From: Accumulibacter sp.
GTDB lineage: Bacteria; Pseudomonadota; Gammaproteobacteria; Burkholderiales; Rhodocyclaceae
DNA: 5,379 bases
Assembly (NCBI GenBank): GCA_031284185.1
Contig: JAITAJ010000208.1
Coordinates: forward strand, 1-5,379
Direction of reading: 5' to 3'
Positions 1 to 5,379 of the stretch are shown here, one piece after another; the stretch's first letter is position 1; the number at the start of each line of letters is the position of its first letter. Made by a program: the position numbers and the translations under genes. The notes beneath the pieces are model-generated. The model did not search any database and was not told where the DNA came from. It was given only the letters and a program-made list of their open reading frames with translations.

Positions 1-1
1 C

Positions 2-367
2 GAATGCGGCGGAAGTGTTCTTGCGGTCGAAGGATCGTCGTACCGCGCCGCCATTGCGCAATCAAGGACACGTGATTTGCAGAATGTCACGGTGGTTTGC
101 GAGAGATTCGACCGGCTGCAAATCGAGGGAAACTTCGATGCGGTCACGCTGATCGGTGGTCTGGAGTACGCTGGGTTATTCACGCCGAGAGAAAATCCAT
201 CGCAAGACATGCTTACGCGCGCAAGGTCATTTCTGAAACCCGATGGCTGCCTCCTCGTAGCCATCGAGAACCAGCTTGGGCTCAAATATTTCGCGGGCGC
301 GCCGGAAGACCATCCAGGGCGTGTTCACGCTATTGCAGAGCATAGACGATCAAAGCGAAGTGAATGA
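2..367 (+). pseudogene. Class I SAM-dependent methyltransferase, fragment cut by an IS remnant
   Basis: The frame is open from base 2, so the 5' part lies outside the window. The first visible residues read GGSVLAVEGSSYRAA, which fits the end of methyltransferase motif I and the acidic residue after strand 2 (Glu at 29-31) that binds the SAM ribose. The strand-4 region NFDAVTLIGGLEYAGLF follows, then FLKPDGCLLVAIENQLGLKY and AGAPEDH, a pattern I know from methyltransferase domains in large polysaccharide-biosynthesis proteins. Homology stops near 315 (after EDHPG). The last ~17 codons to the TGA at 367 read through IS sequence in an unrelated frame. The product is therefore truncated at the C-terminus and probably inactive. 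By context it may have methylated a surface sugar or O-antigen chain, but the substrate is unknown. The methyltransferase assignment is firm; the pathway is inferred from the glycosyltransferase fragment beyond the IS. Confidence 0.78.
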
Positions 368-552
368 AAGCTCGGAACGTCAAGTCGAGTTTCTCGAAAC
401 GGGAGAAGATTCGGCGAAAGCCTTTGAGTCGGCGAAATAGACGTTCAACTTCGTTGCGGCGGTGGTACATGGCACGGTCGTATTCCCAAGCCGTGATCCG
501 GTTTCGTTTCGGGGGCACGGCAGGAAGATACCCGAGATCAAGCGCCAGTTGT
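316..552 (-). mobile_element. IS5-family insertion sequence remnant (one end only)
   Basis: This stretch separates two gene fragments that point the same way and contains the 3' part of an IS5-type transposase on the minus strand. The likely surviving terminus is at about 316-329, just outside the transposase stop codon, where methyltransferase homology ends and the sequence reads GGGCGTGTTCACGC. In many IS5-family elements the transposase stop lies in or beside the terminal inverted repeat, which fits. The other end is missing: transposase homology runs directly into glycosyltransferase homology around 545-560, and I see no matching inverted repeat there. The exact borders and the subgroup are inference; a comparison with ISfinder would fix them. 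Confidence 0.72.
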
Positions 553-557
553 CGTCG
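330..557 (-). pseudogene. IS5-family transposase, C-terminal fragment
   Basis: Read on the minus strand, about 75 residues match the C-terminal end of an IS5-family DDE transposase. They begin RRQLALDLGYLPAVPPKRNR, continue with the tyrosine-to-lysine core YHRRNEVERLFRRLK and end FIHFALIVYALQ at a TAG (330-332). The core fits the Y-(2)-R-(3)-E-(6)-K signature exactly, so the catalytic glutamate of the DDE triad is present. The two upstream aspartates and the start are gone: residues read further upstream in the same frame (to 728) are arginine-rich and are the reverse shadow of the glycosyltransferase. No active transposase can be made. The fragment is probably immobile unless helped in trans, and even that is unlikely with only one end. 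Confidence 0.85.
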
Positions 558-1051
558 GCTGGGCGAGCGCTCAGCAGCACGCCGGCGATCTGCGCTTCCT
601 GTCGGGCGTCGTCGAGGCGACGTGGCGCGAGGTCGACTGGGTCTTCTTCGGCATGATGCCGGAAGGACTCGATCCGCGCGCGGTCGAGTTTCACGACTAC
701 GTTCGCGATTTCGCCGCCTATCCGGCAAAGCTCGCCTCGCTCGACCTCGATCTGGCGGTCGCCCCGCTCGAACAGCACCCGTTCAACGAAGCCAAGAGCA
801 ATCTGCGCCTGCTCGAATACGGCGCGCTCGGCTGGCCGGTGATCTGCACCGACATCTTCCCCTACCGGACGGACGATCCGCCGGTCACGCGGCTTGCCAA
901 TGAGACCGCCCAATGGATCGAGGCCATCCTCGAGCGCGCCGCCGAACCCGACGCGCTCGCCAGCGAAGGGGACGCCCTGCGCGCGTGGGTTCAACGGCAC
1001 TACCTGCTGGAAAACCGTCTGGACGACTGGCTTGCCGCCCTTTTACCCTAG
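548..1051 (+). pseudogene. Glycosyltransferase (GT-B type) C-terminal domain, 5'-truncated
   Basis: About 167 codons match the C-terminal, nucleotide-sugar binding half of a GT-B glycosyltransferase from polysaccharide clusters. Recognisable blocks in order are VVVGWAS...QQHAGDLRFL, WVFFGMMPEGLDPRAVEFH, YPAKLASLDLDLAVAPLEQ and then FNEAKSNLRLLEYGALGWPV. The last block carries the pair of glutamates and basic residues typical of the donor-binding E-x(n)-E loop. The frame ends naturally at TAG 1049-1051. No ATG, GTG or TTG occurs in frame between the upstream stop (494-496) and the ATG at 653, which falls inside the domain. The native start and acceptor domain are therefore lost to the IS junction. 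A shortened product from 653 could be translated but should not fold as a complete enzyme. It may once have been fused to the methyltransferase fragment upstream, because such methyltransferase-glycosyltransferase fusions are known and both pieces point the same way. Confidence 0.8.
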
Positions 1052-1072
1052 CCTCTCAGGAGCTTCCCATGT

Positions 1073-1099
1073 GTTCTTCCGGGTCTTTCCCGGAAGAAC
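1073..1099. terminator. Perfect 11-bp hairpin between convergent genes, possible bidirectional terminator
   Basis: GTTCTTCCGGG (1073-1083) and CCCGGAAGAAC (1089-1099) are exact reverse complements around a 5-base loop, TCTTT. The hairpin starts 22 bases past the glycosyltransferase stop and lies 45 bases past the ilvE stop on the other strand. This is the expected place for a terminator shared by convergent transcripts. Neither side has a clear run of T after the stem, so it is not a textbook intrinsic terminator. It could instead stabilise mRNA 3' ends or be part of a lost repeat. Confidence 0.5.
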
Positions 1100-1144
1100 G
1101 CGCGGTTCTTGTCGATCACGGAGGGAGCGCCCGGAAGCTGCCGG

Positions 1145-2158
1145 TCACACCTCGACGCACCAGCCATGCGTGTCCGGCAGCCGCCCGTACTGGATGCCCT
1201 GCACGGTATCGTAGAGTTTCTGCAACACCGGCCCGCAGCCATCGGGATCGCCGGTCTTGATGACTCTGTTTCCGCGCGTGATCTCGCAGACCGGCGTCAC
1301 CACCACGGCCGTGCCGCAAGCGGCGATTTCCGCGAAGGTCTCGATTTCCTCGAACGGAACCGGACGCACCTCGACCTTCATGCCCAGATCGGCGGCGATC
1401 CGCTTGAGCGTGTCGTTCGTCACGCTCGGCAGTACCGACCGCGAATCGGGCGTCACGTAGGTGCCGTCCCGTTTGATGCCGATGAAATTGGAGGTGGCGA
1501 ATTCCTCGACGAAGCTGTGCGTCTTCGCGTCCAGGTACAGCTCCACGGGGTAGCCCGCGTGCTTTGCCGACTCGTGCGCGTACAGGCTCGCGGCATAGTT
1601 GCCGCCGACCTTGACGTCACCCATGCCCTGCGGCGCGGCGCGGTCCCAGTCGTCCACGATCAGCGCGCGCACCGGCTTGAGTCCGCCCTTGTAGTACGGC
1701 CCCACCGGCATGACCATCACGAGGAAGGTGTACTCGTCCGCCGGCGCGACGCCGATCTGCGGCCCGGTACCGATCAGCAGCGGCCGGATGTACATCGACC
1801 CGCCCGTACCATAAGGCGGCACGAAATCCTCGTTCGCCTCGACCACCCGCCTGACCGCGTCCACGAACATGTCGACCGGCACCTGCGCCATGCAGGCCCG
1901 CCGCGCGGTACTGAACATGCGCTCGCCATTGGCTTGCGGACGAAAAACGCGCACCTTGCCGTCCTCGCACCGGAACGCCTTGAGGCCCTCGAACGCTTCC
2001 TGCCCGTAATGCAGACACGACGCCGCGATGTGCATTTTCAGATAGGGTTCCCCGGCGAACTCGAGCGCGCTCCACGCTCCGTCACGCCACACGCTGCGGA
2101 TGTGACTCCGCACATCCATGTATTTGAACGTCAGACTGTTCCAATCGATGTTTTGCAT
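1145..2158 (-). CDS. ilvE: Branched-chain amino acid aminotransferase, type II
   Basis: This encodes a complete 337-residue PLP enzyme of fold type IV (EC 2.6.1.42). It interconverts leucine, isoleucine and valine with their 2-oxo acids, using 2-oxoglutarate/glutamate, and performs the last step of their synthesis in the cytosol. The type II pattern is clear: LHYGQEAFEGLKAFR (residues 49-63), VPPYGTGGSMYIRPLLIGTG (113-132), and VMVMPVGPYYKGGLKPVRAL (147-166). The PLP-binding lysine is K183 in GDVKVGGNYA. The cofactor-ring glutamate is probably E219 in EEFATSNFIGI, and CGTAVVVTPV (281-290) closes the active site. The start MQNIDWNSL matches the family N-terminus. An open frame continues 54 codons upstream to 2320, but that part is unlike the family and overlaps pseudogene sequence. 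The ribosome site is weak (only a GAG about 5 bases before ATG). It appears to be transcribed alone, convergent with the glycosyltransferase remnant. No defects seen. Confidence 0.95.
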   Translation of the reverse strand: MQNIDWNSLTFKYMDVRSHIRSVWRDGAWSALEFAGEPYLKMHIAASCLHYGQEAFEGLKAFRCEDGKVRVFRPQANGERMFSTARRACMAQVPVDMFVDAVRRVVEANEDFVPPYGTGGSMYIRPLLIGTGPQIGVAPADEYTFLVMVMPVGPYYKGGLKPVRALIVDDWDRAAPQGMGDVKVGGNYAASLYAHESAKHAGYPVELYLDAKTHSFVEEFATSNFIGIKRDGTYVTPDSRSVLPSVTNDTLKRIAADLGMKVEVRPVPFEEIETFAEIAACGTAVVVTPVCEITRGNRVIKTGDPDGCGPVLQKLYDTVQGIQYGRLPDTHGWCVEV

Positions 2159-2207
2159 GATTCTCGTGATCTCGCAGGGCGGACGAGTCTTTTGTTGAGG
2201 AGGGTTC

Positions 2208-2237
2208 AGTCTACGCTTTCCGCGGCGCGTTGCGCAA
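2208..2237 (-). promoter_or_regulatory. Weak candidate sigma70-type promoter for ilvE
   Basis: On the minus strand TTGCGC (2232-2237) and TAGACT (2208-2213) are 18 bases apart. The second hexamer matches four of six positions of TATAAT, the first three of six of TTGACA. The -10 box lies about 50 bases before the ilvE ATG. This is the best match by eye in the region between the P-type ATPase remnant and ilvE, but the match is poor and GC-rich genomes give such hits by chance. I saw no leader peptide rich in Leu, Ile or Val and no attenuator. Confidence 0.2.
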
Positions 2238-2741
2238 GCCTCGGGATGACCGCGTCCGAGCCGGGGAAAACCCGCCGGGGCCGTCCATGTGTCCGCTCGG
2301 CAGAACAAGACGATCCTCATCCCACCCGCCGCGCCGGATGGGGGCGTTCCCGAGACAAAGCACCACGGTCGAAGCGTTATGCCGCGGCGAGGGGCTTCCC
2401 GGTCGAAGCAGACCCAGGATGCCGCCGAGCATTATGGCGCTGTTGAAGCCGATGGCGTTCCGCGAGGTGCGTTCCAGCCGCCGTTTCAGCTCACGGGAGA
2501 GAGAACGCAGCTCGGCCAGCGCGCGGAGATCGTCGCCGGTACAGGTGACGTCGGTGACTTTGCAGGCGATGGCTGTTCCCTGACCCAGGGCGATGCGTGC
2601 AGCGAAAGGCGCGTTATCGCCCGTCAGCATGACGATGCGCTCGAAGCCCATTTCTCACAGCCGTTTCACGGTTTTCCGAATCTCTCCTTTCAGCGGATCG
2701 TCGATGCTAAAAACGCCCGTCAGGCAGCTATCGATGAAACG
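2211..2741 (-). pseudogene. Heavy-metal-type P-type ATPase, decayed C-terminal remnant
   Basis: On the minus strand, one frame reads LTGVFSIDDPLKGEIRKTV (the strand leading into the P domain), then an in-frame TGA (2655-2657). It resumes in the same frame as MGFERIVMLTGDN, where MLTGDN is the conserved TGDN motif of P-type ATPases. Next comes ALGQGTAIACKVTDVTCTGDDL, which corresponds to the G-x-GTD-x-A segment that normally follows GDGxNDxPAL. The roughly 40 residues between, including that Mg-binding GDGxND motif, are missing. A membrane hairpin, IGFNSAIMLGGILGLL, and the terminal HNASTVV follow; recognisable homology ends near 2337. The frame then stays open to 2211 without family resemblance. 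The phosphorylation site DKTGT, the metal-binding helix and the whole N-terminal part are absent. It would have exported a metal cation, but which one cannot be told. It is non-functional. The homology is strong; the subgroup is inferred from the C-terminal style. Confidence 0.8.
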
Positions 2742-2749
2742 GGAACGGG

Positions 2750-5379
2750 TCAGGCATGACATGGCTCCTCCCGCGCCAGTTCCTTCTCCCGTGACGAGGC
2801 GACCCGATGATCGCGTGCCAGCAAGGTATAGATGGTCGGCAGCACGAACAGCGTAAACAGCGTGCCGACCAGCATGCCGGCAATCACCACGATGCCGATG
2901 GCGAAACGGCTGGCTGCGCCGGCACCGCTGGCGGACAGCAAGGGCATCAGGCCGACCACCATCGCCGCGGTGGTCATCAGTACTGGCCGCATACGGATCA
3001 CGGCCGCCTTGCGCATGGCCGCCGACGGCGCCAGCCCTTCGTGCTTCTGGATGTCGTTGGCAAAGGACACCATCAGGATGCCGTGTTTGGAGATCAAGCC
3101 GATCAGCGTGACCAGCCCGATCTGCGTGTAGATGTTCATCGTCGCGTAGCCCAGCCAGATGGGTGCCATCGCGCCGCACACCGCCAGCGGCACCGTCACC
3201 AGGATGACCAGCGGATCGCGCAGACTTTCGTACTGCGCGGCCAGCACCAGATAAATGACGACCAGCGCAAACAGGAACGAGACGATCAGGCGATTGCCCT
3301 CCTTGACGAACTGGCGGCTATCGGAGAGCCAGTCGATCTGTGCGCCGGGCGGCAATGGCTGGTTCTTGAGAAAGTCCACCGCCCGGCCCATCGTGACGCC
3401 CGGCATCAGCACCGCCGAGAGCGTGACCGCGTTCATCTGGTTGAACTGCGGCAGTCGATTGGCTTCGGGCCGCACTTTGACGTCGACCACGGTAGAGAGC
3501 GGCGCCAGCTTGCCGGAGTGCGTCCGCACGTAGTAACCGGACAGATCTCCCGGCGCGCGGCGTTTGTCCCGCGGCGCCTGGGCAATGACGTCGTAGGAGC
3601 GGTCGAACCAGTTGAAGCGGTTGATGGTGTTCTCGCCGACCAGCGTCGCCAGGGTACCGGCCACGTCGCGCATACTCACCCCCATCTCGCCGGCCTTGGC
3701 CGCGTTGATCGACAGGCGCGCCTGCGGGCTGTCGAAGGCCAGATCGCTGTCGACGTAGGCAAACAGGCCACTCTCCCACGCCGCTCCCTTGATGGCTTCG
3801 AGCGCCTGGTACAGCTCGGTGAAGCTTTGCGGCGCGCGCAGCACCATGCGCACCGGCAGGCCGTCGCTGCCAGCCGGCAGGGCCGCCGGCTGGAAGGCGG
3901 TCACCGACGCCCCGGTGATGCGGGCGGCTCCTCCGTTGAGCAGACCCTCGACCTCGCCAGCGCTCATTTCGCGCTTTTTCCAATCCTTGAGGTTGACGCC
4001 GCCAAAGCCGTCGTTCTGGCCGCCTGCGCCGTTCGACAGCCAGCCGCCGTCGTAGTCGGGCAATTGCCGGAACAAATCTTCCACTTCGCGCGCCACGCGC
4101 TCCGTGTACTCGACATTGGCATATTGCGGCGCCTTGATCTGTACGAACACGTAGCTCTGGTCCTCGCCCGGCGCCAGTTCGCGTTGCACGCCCAGGAACA
4201 TCGCCACGATGCCCGCCAGTACCGCCGCGCAGACCAGCAGTACCACCGCGCGCGCGTGCAGCGTGCGCGCCAGCAGGCGGTCGTAGCGTTTCCCCAGGCC
4301 ATGCATGACACGCTCGACGCACCGCGCCAGGCGTCCCTCGGACAGTTTCGCGGCGAGCATGAAACTGCTCATCATCGGCGAGAGCGTCAACGCGACGACG
4401 CCCGAGACGATCACCGCAGAGGCCAGGGTGAAGGCGAATTCCTTGAAGAGCGTCCCGGTCAATCCGCCCATCAGCCCGATCGGCGTATACACCGCCGCCA
4501 GCGTAAGAGTCATGCCGATCACCGGCCAGACGATCTCACGCGCGCCGTGGATGGCCGCCTTGACCGGCGAGCGCCCGTCTTCGATATGACGGTGGATGTT
4601 CTCCACCACCACGATGGCATCATCGACCACCAATCCGATGGAGAGCACCATCGCCAACAGGGTCAGCAGGTTGATCGAGAAGCCGAACAGCAGCATCAGC
4701 GCCGCCGCGCCGACCAGCGACAGCGGGATGGTAACGATGGGGATGATGACCGCGCGGAACGCGCCCAGGAAGAGGAAAATCACCGCCACGACGATGACCA
4801 CCGCCTCCAGCAAGGTGTGCATCACCTCGTCGATGGAGGCATTGACGAAGCGCGCCATGTCGAAGCAGTTGATGATTTTCAGGCCGGGCGGCGCCGAGCG
4901 CTGCAAGTCCGGCAGCAGCGCGCCGATGCCGGCCACGATTTCCAGCGGATTACCGTCCGGGGTCGGCGAGACGCCCAGCGCCACGCCGCGTTCGCCGCCT
5001 TCCAGAAAACTGCTGTCGTAATTTTGCCCGCCCAGTTCCACGGCGGCGACGTCGCTCAGACGCACGATGCCGTTGCCGGTGCGTTTGATCGCCATGTCGC
5101 GGAACGCCTGCACGCTGCGCAAATCCGTGGCCGCGGTGATCGGGATCAGGGTGTCCTTGCCCCGCAAGGAGCCTGGCGCGGCCTGCACGTTGTTGGCGCG
5201 CAGCGCGTCGGCCAGATCCATCGCGGTGAGACCGCGCGCGGTGAGCTTGACCGGGTCGACCCACAGCCGCATGGCGAAGGTCTGCCCGCCGTACACGTCG
5301 ACCGAGGCCACACCCGGCACCGAGGTAATCAGCGGTTTCGCCACGCGGAGAATGAAATCCGTGATCTCGGGAATGCTCT
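2750..5379 (-). CDS. RND multidrug efflux transporter, inner-membrane subunit (HAE-1, MexI/MexW-like), 5' end outside window
   Basis: About 875 residues are visible. The frame is open to the right edge, and by comparison with AcrB roughly 150 N-terminal residues are missing. The protein is the trimeric proton/drug antiporter of a tripartite pump and works with a periplasmic adaptor and an outer-membrane channel, neither seen here. Counting from the GTG codon at 5342-5344: periplasmic porter segments (1-170); a membrane block (about 177-325) with GLVVDDAIVVVENIHRHIE, whose D241 and D242 equal AcrB D407/D408; a membrane segment at 363-385; a second porter region (390-680); and a second membrane block (685-842). 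This last holds IGLISKHGILMVSFAND, where K753 equals AcrB K940, and IRMRPVLM, where R784 equals AcrB R971. The full proton relay is therefore present. The sequence is HAE-1 in type, not the heavy-metal (CusA) type. The GTG is not the true start, because homology continues beyond it to the edge (EITDFILRV). The C-terminus is normal in length. The stop abuts the P-type ATPase remnant. The substrate is unknown. Confidence 0.94.
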   Translation of the reverse strand, partial: SIPEITDFILRVAKPLITSVPGVASVDVYGGQTFAMRLWVDPVKLTARGLTAMDLADALRANNVQAAPGSLRGKDTLIPITAATDLRSVQAFRDMAIKRTGNGIVRLSDVAAVELGGQNYDSSFLEGGERGVALGVSPTPDGNPLEIVAGIGALLPDLQRSAPPGLKIINCFDMARFVNASIDEVMHTLLEAVVIVVAVIFLFLGAFRAVIIPIVTIPLSLVGAAALMLLFGFSINLLTLLAMVLSIGLVVDDAIVVVENIHRHIEDGRSPVKAAIHGAREIVWPVIGMTLTLAAVYTPIGLMGGLTGTLFKEFAFTLASAVIVSGVVALTLSPMMSSFMLAAKLSEGRLARCVERVMHGLGKRYDRLLARTLHARAVVLLVCAAVLAGIVAMFLGVQRELAPGEDQSYVFVQIKAPQYANVEYTERVAREVEDLFRQLPDYDGGWLSNGAGGQNDGFGGVNLKDWKKREMSAGEVEGLLNGGAARITGASVTAFQPAALPAGSDGLPVRMVLRAPQSFTELYQALEAIKGAAWESGLFAYVDSDLAFDSPQARLSINAAKAGEMGVSMRDVAGTLATLVGENTINRFNWFDRSYDVIAQAPRDKRRAPGDLSGYYVRTHSGKLAPLSTVVDVKVRPEANRLPQFNQMNAVTLSAVLMPGVTMGRAVDFLKNQPLPPGAQIDWLSDSRQFVKEGNRLIVSFLFALVVIYLVLAAQYESLRDPLVILVTVPLAVCGAMAPIWLGYATMNIYTQIGLVTLIGLISKHGILMVSFANDIQKHEGLAPSAAMRKAAVIRMRPVLMTTAAMVVGLMPLLSASGAGAASRFAIGIVVIAGMLVGTLFTLFVLPTIYTLLARDHRVASSREKELAREEPCHA

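Noticed and set aside
380..1000. A 206-codon minus-strand open frame opposite the glycosyltransferase fragment and IS remnant.
   Set aside because: The glycosyltransferase motifs are on the opposite strand and the transposase signature is in a different minus-strand frame; this frame has no recognisable content.
2262..2274. Short inverted repeat CGGG/CCCG around GAAAA upstream of ilvE.
   Set aside because: A stem of only four base pairs is common by chance in GC-rich DNA and is not followed by a T-run.
1109..2446. A 445-codon open frame on the plus strand across ilvE.
   Set aside because: It is the antisense shadow of ilvE, rich in Arg, His and Asp as expected for a reversed GC-rich gene, and resembles no family.
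2289..2759. A plus-strand open frame of 156 codons over the P-type ATPase remnant.
   Set aside because: The minus strand carries the TGDN and HNAST motifs; the plus frame is its complement with no family resemblance.
3318..4322. A 334-codon minus-strand open frame inside the RND gene.
   Set aside because: It is an out-of-frame reading of the RND gene with extreme Arg, Gly and Ala content; the RND frame carries clear motifs throughout.
4305..5021. Two plus-strand open frames rich in Ser, Thr and Met opposite the RND gene.
   Set aside because: Their composition is the usual antisense image of hydrophobic membrane segments; no start signal or homology supports them.
1..5379. Search for CRISPR repeats, tRNA genes, phage or defence genes, or an undescribed system.
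   Set aside because: No regularly spaced repeats, no tRNA-like cloverleaf and no unassigned gene cluster were seen; every sizeable stretch is explained by a known family or its remnant.

Overview
The window is GC-rich, densely coded DNA from a Gram-negative bacterium, most likely a beta- or gammaproteobacterium. The evidence is an inner-membrane RND efflux pump subunit of the MexI/MexW-like HAE-1 type, a type II branched-chain aminotransferase, and a surface-polysaccharide type methyltransferase/glycosyltransferase pair. The species cannot be named from the sequence alone. There are two apparently intact coding regions (ilvE, and an RND gene that runs off the right edge). The rest is mostly debris: an IS5-family remnant, two gene fragments flanking it, and a decayed P-type ATPase.

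Left part (1-1051, plus strand): the C-terminal part of a class I SAM methyltransferase domain enters from the left edge and loses its homology near 315. A roughly 235-bp piece of an IS5-family insertion sequence follows, holding only the C-terminal quarter or so of its transposase on the minus strand. On the far side a glycosyltransferase C-terminal domain starts abruptly in mid-domain near 545-560 and runs to a natural stop at 1051. Both fragments point the same way. They probably come from one large methyltransferase-glycosyltransferase protein, or two neighbouring genes, of an O-antigen or capsule cluster that lost its middle when the IS inserted and a deletion followed.

Middle part (1052-2749): a perfect 11-bp hairpin (1073-1099) lies between the convergent glycosyltransferase fragment and ilvE. 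ilvE (1145-2158, minus) is complete and carries its PLP lysine. Upstream of it, about 400 bp on the minus strand encode a broken C-terminal piece of a heavy-metal-type P-type ATPase. It has an in-frame TGA and lacks the segment with the GDGxND hinge motif.

Right part (2750-5379, minus): about 875 residues of an RND multidrug transporter, with the N-terminal 150 or so residues beyond the window. Its proton-relay residues are all present. Its stop codon lies within about 10 bases of the P-type ATPase remnant.

I see no RNA gene, CRISPR array, phage gene or novel defence-like system. The notable content is genome decay around a mobile-element scar and a second pseudogene, beside functional ilvE and efflux genes.
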